The notes beneath the pieces were generated by a model, which was not told the DNA's origin, ran no database searches, and worked only from the letters and a program-made list of their open reading frames with translations. Below are positions 46,038 through 55,507 of a DNA stretch of 64,000 bases, one piece after another; the first letter of the stretch is position 1, and the number at the start of each line of letters is the position of its first letter. The stretch spans positions 40,851 to 104,850 of the forward strand of contig JAOUEW010000002.1 of assembly GCA_029858505.1 (NCBI GenBank), given 5' to 3'. The stretch comes from Deltaproteobacteria bacterium. GTDB taxonomy: Bacteria > SAR324 > JACQKK01. Position numbers and translations under genes: made by a program.

Positions 46038-49000
46038 ATGAGGGCCAGGATTGCGGGGTCTTTGGTGTTCAGCCAAGTGGTGAGGAAAGGGCCTTTGATG
46101 GGCCTGATGGGGATGGTGTTGCTTTTTCAAGGCTGTATGGAAAAGGTATATGACGGCCCCGGACAAGCCGATAAATTGTGCAAGTTCTGTCCGGTGGTTT
46201 CTTCCGCGACCACCATTCTCACCAACGAGGACACCGCTGGAACCACCACCGTGGTGGTGACGGATACGGATGCCACCGTGGCACCGGTGCTTACCGTGGT
46301 GGGGCAGGGCTCTCAAGGTTCGGCGGTCTGCGGGGCAGGGGCTGGGGCAACCCCTATGTTTACCTACGCCTGTACCTACACTCCCTTCGCCAACCGCAAT
46401 GGCGCCGATACCTTTTCGGTGATGGCCAACGATGGCATGTACAACTCCCCTGCTTCGTTGCCGGTGGGGGTTTCCATCACCCCGGTGAACGATGCCCCTA
46501 CGGCGGTGACTGGTTTTAGAACCATGGCGGTGAACAGCCCTGCCGGCACGGTTCCCATCACGGTAACCGATGTGGACATTGCCACCAACGGCGATTCCTT
46601 CACCTATGCGATTGCCACCCTGCCAGCCAATGGCACGGCGGTGGTGGTGGCCAATGCCGTGCAATACACCCCCAACCTGAATTTCAGCGGAACGGATACC
46701 TTCACGGTAACGGCTACGGACGCGGGCGGGTTGGCTGTCACCGGAACGGTGATGGTAACGGTTTCTAGCACCAACAATCCTCCTTCCATTGTCACCGCTC
46801 CGGCCCTGACCACGTTGGAGGATAATCCGGGGGTCACCACGGTTCAGGCCACCGACCCAGATGGCCTTCCTCCCACGCTTTCTATATCCACCCAGGGGGC
46901 CAAAGGTTCTGCCGTTTGCGGCGCTCCCGCCATGGTCAATCCCATCACCTGGAATTATGTTTGTACCTACACCCCTGGGCTGAACAGAAACGGTGTGGAT
47001 TCGTTCTCTGTCACCGCATCGGATGGACTGGCAACGTCTGTTGCCTCGGCGGTGGGGGTTACCATCACCCCGGTGAACGATGCCCCCTCGGCGGTGTCGG
47101 GCAGCCTCACCATGGCCGAAGACAGTGGCACGGGGAACGTGACCATGAGCGTGACCGACGTGGATATTGCCACCAACGGCGATACCCACACGTTTACCAT
47201 TGCCACTTTGCCAGCCAATGGCACGGCGGCGGTGGTGGCCAACGTGGTGCAATACACCCCCAACCTGAATTTCAACGGCACCGATTCCTTCACGGTGATG
47301 GCTACGGATGCCGGTGGCTTGGCAAATACCGGCACGGTGACGGTGACGGTAACGGCGGTAAACGATGCCCCGGTCATTACGGCCGCCCCAGCCATTTCTA
47401 CCTTTGAGGACACGGCAGGCGCCACCATCGTGGCGGTGACGGACGTGGACGGCGGCATGGCTCCCGTGGTGAGCGTGATTACAGCCCCCGCCAAGGGAGG
47501 GGTTACCTGCGGAACGGCCGCGGTGGTTTCGGCGACGTCTTGGACCTATTCCTGCCCCTTCACCCCCACGGCCAACCTGAACGGCGCAGATAGCTTTATT
47601 GTGCAGGCCAACGACGGTTTGGCCCAGGTGACCAGCATTGTAAGCGTGAGCATTACCCCGGTGAACGATGCCCCCTCGGCGGTGTCGGGCAGCCTTACCA
47701 TGGCTGAAAACAGTGGCATTGGGAATGTGGCCATGAGCGTGACCGATCCGGACATTGCCACCAACGGAGATACCCACACGTTTACCATTGCTATTGGGCC
47801 AGCCAATGGCTTGGCGGCGGTGGTGACCAACGTGGTGCAATACACCCCCAACTGGAACTTCAATGGTACCGACACCTTTACGGTGACCGCCACCGATGCC
47901 GGGGGCCTGGCCCGGACCGGTATCGTGACGGTGACGGTAACACCGGTGAACACCGCCCCGGTCATTACCTCCGTTACGGCCATCACCACCTTAGAGGATA
48001 CCGCAGGCACCACCACCGTGGCGGTGACCGATGCGGACGGACCCACCCCCACTTTGGCGGTTACAACACCTGGGGCCAAAGGAGTTGTCGCCTGCGGCAC
48101 GGCCACGGTGGTTACGGCAACGTCGTGGACCTTTACCTGCACTTACACCCCTACCGCCAACCTGAACGGCACCGATACATTCTCTGTGCAGGCCAATGAC
48201 GGCGCCCTGACCTCCACCGCTACGGCCGTTGGGGTCACCATTACGGCCGTGAATGATACGCCAGTGCTGGGGGGAACGGCCAGCCCCACGGCGTTCAACA
48301 GCGGGGTGCTTACCACCATCTCTGGGGTCACCGTCACCGACCCAGACATAGCTACCAACGCCGATGCCATTACCTGGAGTGCCGCGGGTCTACCCGCGGG
48401 CTTCACCATCAACCCCGTCACCGGGGTGATTTCCGGCACGGGAGATGGCCTGGGGCTGACCAGCCCTGAGGGCTACACGGTTACCGTTACGGCAACCGAC
48501 TTGGCACTGGCCGCGGCCACCATGAACGTCACGCTGTCGATTACTGACGTGACGCCCCCGGCGGCGGTGACCCTTCCCGTTCAGACGGCCTGGACGGCCA
48601 CCAGCATCACCATGACCTGGGCGGACCCCGCCACCGCCGATTACACCCAGATGCGGCTGTGCGTGGCGGGGGGTGTGTCCGACCCCGTCTGCGGGGCGGG
48701 TTACACCTTTGTGGCCACCGTGGCCAAGGGGGTTCAAACCTACACCCACGCTGGCCTGGTGAATCCCTCGGTGAACAATTACCTGTTGGTGGCCCAAGAC
48801 GAAGCCCCCAACGCCGCCACCGCCACGGCCCTGGTTAACACCCATACTTCCAATATATGGACCTGGAAGGGAGGGCCCAGCACGATCAACGGTGTCGGAG
48901 TCTATGGCACCAAGGGGGTGGCGGCCGTGGGGAACCAGCCGGGTTCTCGGTGGGGGTCGGCCACATGGCGGGATTCAGCGGGGAACTTCTGGCTGTTTGG

Positions 49001-50204
49001 CGGATTTGGACTTGGCTCCGCCGCTACCCCATTGGGGGATTTGAATGATCTTTGGATGTACAACCCCACCACGGGCTTGTGGACCTGGGTGGCGGGCAGC
49101 TCCACGGCCTCGGCCTGGGGCATGGCAGGGACCAAGGATTCCATGGGGGTATATGGCACCAAAGGCACGGCGGCGGCGGCGAATACGCCCCCACCGCTGG
49201 ATAGTGCCACATATTGGACGGATTCCTCCGGCAACTTCTGGTTGTTTGGCGGCATGGACAACGCGCTGAATGACTACCACGATATGTGGAAGTTCTCCGT
49301 TGCCACGGGGATGTGGACCTGGATGCATGGGGATGGGGTGGTGAATGGGACCGCGGGGGTGTATGGCACCATCGGCACGGCCGCAGCAACCAACATTCCG
49401 GCCGCCCTGGACAGCGCCGTGGGATGGGCGGATACGGCGGGGAATTTGTGGCTGTTCGGCGGTGCTGACAGTATTTTAAACTGGTACTCTGACCTATGGA
49501 AATACAACACCACCACCAACCAATGGACGTGCGTAAAAGCTCCTGGAAACTTGGCCAATAACCCCAATGTCAAGGGAACTTATGGGGCCTTGGGTACTGC
49601 TGCCGCGGCGAATATTCCCGGCGGAAGATTGGGGTCGGCGGCTTGGACGGATACGGCTGGGAACATGTGGCTGTTTGGCGGCTTGGGCTACGACAGTGGA
49701 ACGGCAACGATATGGAATAATCTGAATGACCTTTGGAAGTTCGATCCGGCCACGGGTATGTGGACCTGGATGGCGGGCAGTTCATCGGCCTCTACCTGGG
49801 CAACCATCGGGACCAAAGACCCCATGGGCATGTATGGCACCAAGGGAACGCCAGCCGCGGGGAACACGCCCCCACCCCTTGCCTCGGCCAAGACTTGGGT
49901 GGATGCCACGGGAAACCTGTGGTTGTTTGGAGGATTGGACAACGCGGCGAACGATTACCACGACATGTGGAAATTTGACGTGACCCTGGGGCAGTGGGTT
50001 TGGGTAAATGGCGATGGTTTGGTGGGCAATGCCGGGGTATATGGCACCCTAAACACCCATGCCACCACCAACCTGCCAGGTCCCAGGGATTTGACGGCTG
50101 GATGGGTGGATAACCAGGGCCAGTTCTGGTTGTTTGGTGGTTTCGGCAATGGGAGCACCATTACCACCGGTCGCTTGAACGACCTGTGGATTTACTACCC
50201 ATGA
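46038..50204 (+). CDS. Large surface protein: alternating Ig/cadherin-like repeats, Ig-like and fibronectin-like domains, and a six-bladed Kelch-like propeller
   Basis: From ATG 46038 the product is 1388 residues. A signal segment ends GMVLLFQGC, perhaps a lipoprotein site. Seven repeats of about 95-100 residues alternate in two types: A (about 46200, 46780, 47370, 47960) with a Cys pair and ...TFxVxANDG; B (about 46498, 47085, 47670) with DxDIATNGD and VVQYTPNxNFNGT; each closes near VNDAP. A putative-Ig domain (48260-48550) and an FN3-like domain (48551-48850) follow. Six Kelch-like blades (WTW ... VYGTxGTAAxxNxP ... GNxWLFGGxxN ... NDLWKF) end the protein. Adhesion or surface display is likely; the ligand is unknown. 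A start at 45951 is possible. Confidence 0.85.
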   Translation: MRARIAGSLVFSQVVRKGPLMGLMGMVLLFQGCMEKVYDGPGQADKLCKFCPVVSSATTILTNEDTAGTTTVVVTDTDATVAPVLTVVGQGSQGSAVCGAGAGATPMFTYACTYTPFANRNGADTFSVMANDGMYNSPASLPVGVSITPVNDAPTAVTGFRTMAVNSPAGTVPITVTDVDIATNGDSFTYAIATLPANGTAVVVANAVQYTPNLNFSGTDTFTVTATDAGGLAVTGTVMVTVSSTNNPPSIVTAPALTTLEDNPGVTTVQATDPDGLPPTLSISTQGAKGSAVCGAPAMVNPITWNYVCTYTPGLNRNGVDSFSVTASDGLATSVASAVGVTITPVNDAPSAVSGSLTMAEDSGTGNVTMSVTDVDIATNGDTHTFTIATLPANGTAAVVANVVQYTPNLNFNGTDSFTVMATDAGGLANTGTVTVTVTAVNDAPVITAAPAISTFEDTAGATIVAVTDVDGGMAPVVSVITAPAKGGVTCGTAAVVSATSWTYSCPFTPTANLNGADSFIVQANDGLAQVTSIVSVSITPVNDAPSAVSGSLTMAENSGIGNVAMSVTDPDIATNGDTHTFTIAIGPANGLAAVVTNVVQYTPNWNFNGTDTFTVTATDAGGLARTGIVTVTVTPVNTAPVITSVTAITTLEDTAGTTTVAVTDADGPTPTLAVTTPGAKGVVACGTATVVTATSWTFTCTYTPTANLNGTDTFSVQANDGALTSTATAVGVTITAVNDTPVLGGTASPTAFNSGVLTTISGVTVTDPDIATNADAITWSAAGLPAGFTINPVTGVISGTGDGLGLTSPEGYTVTVTATDLALAAATMNVTLSITDVTPPAAVTLPVQTAWTATSITMTWADPATADYTQMRLCVAGGVSDPVCGAGYTFVATVAKGVQTYTHAGLVNPSVNNYLLVAQDEAPNAATATALVNTHTSNIWTWKGGPSTINGVGVYGTKGVAAVGNQPGSRWGSATWRDSAGNFWLFGGFGLGSAATPLGDLNDLWMYNPTTGLWTWVAGSSTASAWGMAGTKDSMGVYGTKGTAAAANTPPPLDSATYWTDSSGNFWLFGGMDNALNDYHDMWKFSVATGMWTWMHGDGVVNGTAGVYGTIGTAAATNIPAALDSAVGWADTAGNLWLFGGADSILNWYSDLWKYNTTTNQWTCVKAPGNLANNPNVKGTYGALGTAAAANIPGGRLGSAAWTDTAGNMWLFGGLGYDSGTATIWNNLNDLWKFDPATGMWTWMAGSSSASTWATIGTKDPMGMYGTKGTPAAGNTPPPLASAKTWVDATGNLWLFGGLDNAANDYHDMWKFDVTLGQWVWVNGDGLVGNAGVYGTLNTHATTNLPGPRDLTAGWVDNQGQFWLFGGFGNGSTITTGRLNDLWIYYP

Positions 50205-50220
50205 AGTAAAAAAAGAAGAG

Positions 50221-50356
50221 ACCTCTGTATAGCCAGGGTTTTTCCGAAAAAAGGAGGAAGGGGGGGACGAAGCGACCATTTAACATCAACCCCTGGTGTG
50301 ATAGGTGGGGCCAAGACGGATGATTTTTGGCCCCGCTGGACTGTGCGTTCCCCCAG
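50221..50356. mobile_element. MITE-like element, truncated copy in opposite orientation
   Basis: ACCTCTGTATA at 50221 begins a stretch matching the reverse complement of the copy at 28324-28503: GGGTTTTTCCG, a GGAAGGGGGG block, CCCCTGG, then GGGGCCAAGAC...TTGGCCCCGCTGGACTGTGCGTTCCCCCAGG. The far end cannot be followed beyond about 50356. It starts 16 nt after the stop of the large surface protein. The following 286 bp to ffh are pyrimidine- then G-rich without a gene; I found no SRP RNA there. Confidence 0.7.
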
Positions 50357-50642
50357 GTTACGTTCCCTGGTGCTCTCGGTCCCTGGTTTTTCTTTCTATA
50401 TTCCATTTCTCTCCCCATTGACTTTCCTCTGGTTTCTCCCTACCCTGATCTGTTCAGGGACAAAAACCTGAAGAAATTTGCGGTTTTGCCCGGAATTTGC
50501 CGGGAGGCCCGTGGTTTACCCCCTGGGCCATGATTTGTTTTGGGTTTGTTTCGTGGGATGGTAGGGAGGAAACCCCTGGGGGCCGTGGGGAACCCCCAGA
50601 GAGGCCCAGGGGAAAACCCCATAAAAATCAGGAGCCTGATCG

Positions 50643-51968
50643 GTGTTTGAAGCCCTGTCTGAAAAAATTTCTGGTGCCATGGGGCGCCTGCAGGGCAAAC
50701 CTCGGTTAACCGAGGAAAACATCCAGGGGGCCCTGGCCGATGTCCGCACGGCTCTGATAGAAGCCGATGTTCACGTCAAAGTGGTGCGGTCGTTTCTCGA
50801 CGACGTGCGGGCCAAGTTGGTGGGAATCGAAGTGCCGGGGGGTGTCACCCCCGGGCAGTTTGCCCTGAAGGTGGTCAGCGAAGAACTGGCCGCCTTGATG
50901 GGGGGGCTTCACCAGGGTTTGGCGTTAGACGGCAGGCCTCCGGCGGTGATTTTGCTGGTGGGGCTGCAAGGGGCAGGGAAGACCAGCACGGCGGGCAAGC
51001 TGGCCCATTGGCTGAAAGCCCAGGGCAAGACCCCCTACTTGGTTCCGGCGGATGTGTACCGCCCCGCTGCCATTGAGCAGTTAACCACCCTGGCCCAGCG
51101 GCTGGGGGTGGGGTGCTACCCCTCTACCGCCCTGATGAAGCCGGCGGCCATTTCCCGATCGGGGGTAGAGGAAGCCCGCCGGGCCGGGGCCGACGCGGTG
51201 ATTGTAGACACCGCCGGGCGGCTGGCCATCGACGAACCCCTGATGGCCGAACTGGAGGCCATCAAGGCCGACACGGCCCCCCGGGAGATTCTGTTCGTGG
51301 CCGACGGCATGACTGGCCAAGACGCCGTGAACACGGCCCAGGCCTTTCATCAGCGACTGGGGCTAACGGGTCATATCCTCACCAAAATGGATGGCGATGC
51401 CCGGGGTGGGGCCGCCCTGTCCATCCGGGCGGTCACCGGTCAGCCGGTGAAGTTCATGGGGGTGGGGGAAAAAATGGAAAACCTGGAACCCTTCCACCCC
51501 GACCGGGTGGCGGGGCGCATTCTGGGGATGGGCGACCTGCTGGGGTTGATTGAAAAAACCCAGGCCGCCTACAGCGAGCGGCAGGCGGCGGAACTTCAGC
51601 GCAAAATCGTTCAGTCTGAGTTCTCGCTGGAAGACTTTTTACAGCAGATCCGCACCATGCGGGGCATGGGTTCCATCAAGGACCTGATGGGCATGATGCC
51701 GGGGATGAACCCGGCCATGAAGAATGCCGATTTTGATGAAGGAAAACTAAAGAAGATCGAGGCGGTCATATCGTCCATGACCCCCCGGGAGCGGCGGAAC
51801 CACCAGATCATCAATATGTCTCGCACCAATCGCATCGCCAAGGGTTCTGGCACGCGGGGCAGCGACGTGACCCGGGTGTTGAAGCAGTTTTCGCAAATGC
51901 GCAAGATGATGAAGAAGGTCTCCGGAAACCCAGCCCAGATGCTGAAGGGGATGTTTCCGGGAATGTGA
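50643..51968 (+). CDS. ffh: Signal recognition particle protein Ffh (SRP54)
   Basis: Ffh binds 4.5S RNA and signal sequences of nascent proteins and delivers ribosomes to FtsY. The 441-residue GTPase has the N domain (FEALSEKISGAMGRLQGK), G1 GLQGAGKTSTAGKLA, DTAGRLAIDEPLM, TKMDGDARGGAALS and the Met-rich M domain (GMGSIKDLMGMMPGM ... QMRKMMKKVSGNPAQMLKGMFPGM). The start is GTG 50643, with AGGAG about 10 nt before it. It heads the ffh-rpsP-rimM-trmD-rplS-rnhB-yraN series. Confidence 0.98.
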   Translation: MFEALSEKISGAMGRLQGKPRLTEENIQGALADVRTALIEADVHVKVVRSFLDDVRAKLVGIEVPGGVTPGQFALKVVSEELAALMGGLHQGLALDGRPPAVILLVGLQGAGKTSTAGKLAHWLKAQGKTPYLVPADVYRPAAIEQLTTLAQRLGVGCYPSTALMKPAAISRSGVEEARRAGADAVIVDTAGRLAIDEPLMAELEAIKADTAPREILFVADGMTGQDAVNTAQAFHQRLGLTGHILTKMDGDARGGAALSIRAVTGQPVKFMGVGEKMENLEPFHPDRVAGRILGMGDLLGLIEKTQAAYSERQAAELQRKIVQSEFSLEDFLQQIRTMRGMGSIKDLMGMMPGMNPAMKNADFDEGKLKKIEAVISSMTPRERRNHQIINMSRTNRIAKGSGTRGSDVTRVLKQFSQMRKMMKKVSGNPAQMLKGMFPGM

Positions 51969-52038
51969 TGCCCAGACGGGGATGACCCCGCACAAACCCG
52001 TAGTTGATCACCACCACACCTACAAGAGAGAAACCAGG

Positions 52039-52335
52039 ATGTTGAGAATTCGCCTGAAACGCTGCGGCACCAAGAAAAAGCCCTACTACCACATTGTGGT
52101 GGCCGATAAGAAAGCCTCGCGGGATGGCCGCTTTGTGGAGCAAATTGGCACCTATGCCCCCCTGCTGAAGGAAAACACCACCAGCCTGCAAGACGACCGG
52201 GCCAAGTATTGGCTGGGCGTGGGCGCGCAACCCAGCGAGCGGGTGGCCCGGCTGCTGAAGGGCAAGGGCTATGACATGACCATTCCCCTGCGCAAGCCCG
52301 TGAAGGCCGAGAAGAAAACCGAGGCGGCGGGCTGA
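52039..52335 (+). CDS. rpsP: Ribosomal protein S16
   Basis: The 98-residue small-subunit protein opens MLRIRLKRCGTKKKPYYHIVVAD, contains SRDGRFVEQIGTYAPL and ends with a basic tail. ATG 52039 is the standard start; the longer frame upstream (from 51982) is not conserved. It lies 70 nt after ffh and 10 nt before rimM. Confidence 0.98.
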   Translation: MLRIRLKRCGTKKKPYYHIVVADKKASRDGRFVEQIGTYAPLLKENTTSLQDDRAKYWLGVGAQPSERVARLLKGKGYDMTIPLRKPVKAEKKTEAAG

Positions 52336-52345
52336 CGGCCGAACC

Positions 52346-52879
52346 ATGGCCCTGTTCGATCGGGATCAACTGGTGATCATCGGGCGGGTGTTGCAGGCCC
52401 AGGGGCTGAAGGGCGAACTGAAGGCGCTTCCCCTCACCAGCGACCCAGCCTATTACGAGGGGTTGACCCGGATTTTTCTAGATACTGGCCGGGAAGTGTT
52501 TGAAAAGAACGTGGCCCGCTGGCAAACCACCCCCACCGGGTGGATCATCGCCCTGGAAGGGGTGGCCAGCCGAACGGATGCGGAAGGGCTGCGGGGGGCG
52601 GAACTTTTGGTGGAGCCCGACCGGCTAAAGCCTTTGGCGCCGGAAGAATACTTTCTCCACGACTTAATGGGCTGCCAGGTTGAAACCATGGAGGGGGTGG
52701 TGCTGGGGCGGGTGACGGGGCTGATGGAAACCGGTGCCCACGATGTGCTGGTGATTGAAAATGACGATGGCCGAGAGATTCTGCTGCCCATGGCAGCCCA
52801 GGTGGTGAAAGACATGGACATGGCCCGCAAGGTCATCCGGGTGGACCCCCACCCCGACTTGCTGACGCTGAACGGGTAA
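52346..52879 (+). CDS. rimM: 16S rRNA processing protein RimM
   Basis: RimM is a 30S maturation factor that binds S19. The 177-residue protein has the N-terminal beta-barrel (VIIGRVLQAQGLKGELKALPLT) and the PRC-barrel half (EEYFLHDLMGCQVETMEG ... LGRVTGLMETGAHDVLVI ... ILLPMAAQVV). It follows rpsP by 10 nt, with no KH-domain gene (khpA) between them, and precedes trmD by 2 nt. Confidence 0.97.
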   Translation: MALFDRDQLVIIGRVLQAQGLKGELKALPLTSDPAYYEGLTRIFLDTGREVFEKNVARWQTTPTGWIIALEGVASRTDAEGLRGAELLVEPDRLKPLAPEEYFLHDLMGCQVETMEGVVLGRVTGLMETGAHDVLVIENDDGREILLPMAAQVVKDMDMARKVIRVDPHPDLLTLNG

Positions 52880-52881
52880 AC

Positions 52882-53694
52882 ATGGAAGGGTCTCTCATGG
52901 GTTCCCCCCTTCACTTGGATGTGTTGACCCTGTTCCCCGGATTGTTCGGCCCGTTCATGGAGGAAGGGTTGATTGGGCGGGCCAGGGAAGGGGGCCTGAT
53001 TCAGTTGGAGGCGCTTCCTTTGCGTCCATGGGGCCTGGGGCGCCACCGAAACGTAGACGATGTGCCCTATGGGGGCGGGGCGGGCATGGTGCTGCGGCCT
53101 GAACCGGTGTTCGCGGCCGTGCGCGACCGAGAGGCCCAATTAAAAGCCCAGGGCATCGTGACGGCAAGCCGCCCGCTGCGAAAGATTTTGCTTACCCCCC
53201 AGGGGCAGCCCTTTCGTCAGCCCACCGCCCGGCGGTTGGCGGCCCTGGACCAGCCGATGGTATTGATCTGCGGGCGCTACGAAGGCTTTGATGAGCGCAT
53301 CCGCTCTGGGCTGGCCGATGAAGAGATTTCCGGTGGAGATTTCATCTGCCTGGGTGGAGAAGCGGTGGCCATGGCCATCATCGAGGCGGTGGTGAGGCTG
53401 GTGCCAGGGGTGCTGGGGAACCCAGACTCCACCGCGGAAGAATCCTTTGCCGGGGAAGGGCTGGAATACCCCCAATACACGCGGCCCCCGGTGTTTGAAG
53501 GCATGGAGGTCCCCCCGGTGCTGCTTTCGGGGAATCACCAAGACATTGCCCGGTGGCGGGCCGAACAATCCGCTCGGCGCACGGCCCAACGTAGGCCAGA
53601 CCTGCTGAAGAACGGCAAAGAACATGACGCGGAGGCTATAACGCAGAAAACATTGCGGCGGGTGGCGGGGCAAGAGAAGGATAGTGATAGATAG
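52882..53694 (+). CDS. trmD: tRNA (guanine-N1-)-methyltransferase
   Basis: TrmD methylates G37 of tRNAs to prevent frameshifting, using S-adenosylmethionine bound in a trefoil knot. The 270-residue protein shows DVLTLFPGLFGPF, DDVPYGGGAGMVLRPEPVF, LICGRYEGFDERI and SGGDFICLGGEAVAMAIIEAVVRLVPGVLGN, all family motifs. ATG 52882 or ATG 52897 may be the start. The C-terminal tail beyond ARRTAQRRPDLL is about 27 residues long and charged. A MITE-like fragment begins 6 nt after the stop. Confidence 0.98.
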   Translation: MEGSLMGSPLHLDVLTLFPGLFGPFMEEGLIGRAREGGLIQLEALPLRPWGLGRHRNVDDVPYGGGAGMVLRPEPVFAAVRDREAQLKAQGIVTASRPLRKILLTPQGQPFRQPTARRLAALDQPMVLICGRYEGFDERIRSGLADEEISGGDFICLGGEAVAMAIIEAVVRLVPGVLGNPDSTAEESFAGEGLEYPQYTRPPVFEGMEVPPVLLSGNHQDIARWRAEQSARRTAQRRPDLLKNGKEHDAEAITQKTLRRVAGQEKDSDR

Positions 53695-53700
53695 AAAAAG

Positions 53701-53746
53701 ACCTTTGCGTAACCCGGATTTTTTCCGTGAAAAGGGGGAATGGGGG
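53701..53746. mobile_element. MITE-like element, end fragment
   Basis: ACCTTTGCGTAACCCGGA (from 53701) followed by TTTTTCCGTGAAAAGGGGGAATGGGGG matches the right-hand end (in reverse complement) of the copies at 28324 and 35022. The rest of the element is missing and a short tandem repeat follows directly. Confidence 0.65.
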
Positions 53747-53751
53747 CGAGG

Positions 53752-53790
53752 ATAGAGAAAGAGAGAAAGAGAGAAAGAGAGAAAGAAATA
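53752..53790. repeat. Short tandem repeat, 8-bp unit GAGAAAGA
   Basis: About four copies of GAGAAAGA form a pure purine run just after the MITE-like fragment, between trmD and rplS. The remaining bases to rplS (53791-53912) are A-rich and hold the ribosome site of rplS. Confidence 0.75.
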
Positions 53791-53912
53791 GGGGTAGCGA
53801 AAACGAAATCGTCACAAAGATGGATCGCCATAAAGAATAGATAAATACAGTGAATCATGAATGTTGGATGTACGATGAACCACCCTTTTTGCCATGACCT
53901 TGGAGAACGAAG

Positions 53913-54365
53913 ATGAGCCATCCCCTGCTGCAATGGTTTGAATCCACCCAAATCCGCACCGATCACCCCGATTTTAACGTGGGCGATCAGGTGAAGGTGA
54001 ACTACCGCATCCGCGAGGGTGAAAAAGAGCGGATCCAGGCCTACGAAGGCGTGGTCATTCGCAAGCACCGGGGCAAAGGCTCCATGAACGCTTCCTTCAC
54101 CGTTCGCAAGGTGACCCAAGGCTTTGGGGTAGAGCGGGTGTTTCCCCTGCATTCACCCCGCCTGGAAAGCGTGGAACTGGTGCGCAGCGGCCGGGTTCGC
54201 CGGGCCAAGCTGTATTTCTTGCGGAACCTGAGCGGCAAGAAGGCCCGCATTCAAGAAAAAGATACCCGCGGCACCCGCGGCGTGGCCCTGGCGGCCCAGG
54301 CTGAACCCGCCATGGAAGCCGATCATGCCGAGGCGCCCGCGAATGAAGGCGGAGCTGAAGCTTGA
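53913..54365 (+). CDS. rplS: Ribosomal protein L19
   Basis: L19 sits at the subunit interface of the 50S particle. The 150-residue protein has the conserved core [55 protein letters not shown] and [25 protein letters not shown]. About 30 extra residues at the C-terminus are acidic and Ala-rich ([18 protein letters not shown]), an extension not seen in E. coli L19. Its 3' end overlaps rnhB by 41 nt, and the overlap probably encodes that extension. Confidence 0.97.
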   Translation: MSHPLLQWFESTQIRTDHPDFNVGDQVKVNYRIREGEKERIQAYEGVVIRKHRGKGSMNASFTVRKVTQGFGVERVFPLHSPRLESVELVRSGRVRRAKLYFLRNLSGKKARIQEKDTRGTRGVALAAQAEPAMEADHAEAPANEGGAEA

Positions 54366-54948
54366 TCTGAAGTATTGGGGCCGGGGCATTTCCCGGCTGG
54401 CCGGGGTAGATGAAGCCGGCCGCGGCCCCCTGGCGGGGCCGGTGGTGGCGGCGGCGGTGATTCTGCCCATGGGGTGGGAATCGCCGGTGCCCCTGGATGA
54501 CTCGAAGAAAATGACCCATCAGGCCCGTGAACGGGCCTTTCCGGTCATCCGCCAGCAGGCCCTGGCCTGGGCGGCGGCGGTGGCGGGGCCCCAAGAAATT
54601 GACCGGGTGAATATTTTGCAGGCCTCTTTGGGGGCCATGGGTGTGGCGGTGAAACGGCTGCGGCACCCGCCAGATTATGTGCTGGTGGACGGCAACAAAA
54701 AACCCCTGGGCCTTCCTGGCGATATGCCCTGGGAGGCCGTCGTGGGGGGAGACGGTCTATCCCAATCCATCGCGGCGGCATCGGTGCTGGCCAAGGTGAT
54801 CCGGGACAGAATCATGGAGGCCTACGACAGGCGCTACCCCCAGTGGGGGTTTGCCCGCCACAAAGGCTACCCCACCGCGGAGCATCGGCGGGCCGTTCAG
54901 CGGCATGGGCCCAGCCCCATTCATCGCAAATCCTTCCGGGTGAAGTAA
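54325..54948 (+). CDS. rnhB: Ribonuclease HII
   Basis: RNase HII removes ribonucleotides from DNA and degrades RNA of RNA-DNA hybrids. The 207-residue protein carries the catalytic motif [19 protein letters not shown] (Asp, Glu), [20 protein letters not shown] (Asp) and [17 protein letters not shown] (Asp). It ends with [17 protein letters not shown] start at ATG 54325 or 54343 is possible; both overlap rplS. It is cotranscribed with rplS and precedes yraN. Confidence 0.97.
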   Translation: MPRRPRMKAELKLDLKYWGRGISRLAGVDEAGRGPLAGPVVAAAVILPMGWESPVPLDDSKKMTHQARERAFPVIRQQALAWAAAVAGPQEIDRVNILQASLGAMGVAVKRLRHPPDYVLVDGNKKPLGLPGDMPWEAVVGGDGLSQSIAAASVLAKVIRDRIMEAYDRRYPQWGFARHKGYPTAEHRRAVQRHGPSPIHRKSFRVK

Positions 54949-55150
54949 CCCAAAGGAATGGACAAGGGTATGGACAAGGGATAGAGAAGCGGGAAAGTAG
55001 GGTGGCTCAGATGGGAAGATAGAAGATAATAGATAGAAGATAGGAAGCGACAGGGGTGACCCGACCCAAGAGATAAGATTAGGGGCCGTATCGCGATAGA
55101 GCATCCTCCGGTGTATAGATGCCCTGAGGGAACAAGATGCAAGAGCCGCC

Positions 55151-55507
55151 ATGACCCATGAAAAAGCCCGGATGGGCGGCCAGGGGGAAAACGTAGCGGC
55201 CCGGTTTTTAGAAGAACACGGCTACCGAGTGCTGGCCCGGAATGTTCGAACCGGCGGGGGAGAAATAGACCTGGTGGTGGAACAAGGCGAATACCTGGTG
55301 TTCGTGGAAGTCAAAAGCCGCAGCGTGAACGCTCCGGTTCACCCCAGCCAGTCGGTCACCAAAGCCAAGCAGGCCCGGCTGAGAAAACTGGGAGAACGCT
55401 ACATGGTTCATGGGAACATCACCAACCGGCAGCCCAGGTTCGACGTGATCTCGGTGATTTGGGAAAAGGACAACCCCCGGGTGGAACATTTGGTGAATGC
55501 GTTTTAA
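55151..55507 (+). CDS. yraN: UPF0102 (YraN) family endonuclease-like protein
   Basis: This 118-residue protein has the YraN pattern: GENVAARFLEEHGYRVLARNVRT, GGGEIDLVVEQGEYLVFVEVKSR (PD-(D/E)xK-type core) and a C-terminal RFDVISVIW. The nuclease-like fold is known but its role is not established. It commonly follows rnhB, as here, though 202 nt separate them and that gap is purine-rich and gene-free. Its stop is followed by a purine-rich gap to rpsT. Confidence 0.93.
   Translation: MTHEKARMGGQGENVAARFLEEHGYRVLARNVRTGGGEIDLVVEQGEYLVFVEVKSRSVNAPVHPSQSVTKAKQARLRKLGERYMVHGNITNRQPRFDVISVIWEKDNPRVEHLVNAF

Noticed and set aside
46035..47840. Minus-strand open frame of 601 residues inside the large repeat protein
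   Set aside because: It mirrors the A/B repeats in antisense and is His/Gly/Arg-rich; the plus-strand protein explains the region.
50357..50642. SRP RNA gene upstream of ffh
   Set aside because: The conserved apical-loop motif GGAAGGAAGCAGCC of bacterial SRP RNA is not found.
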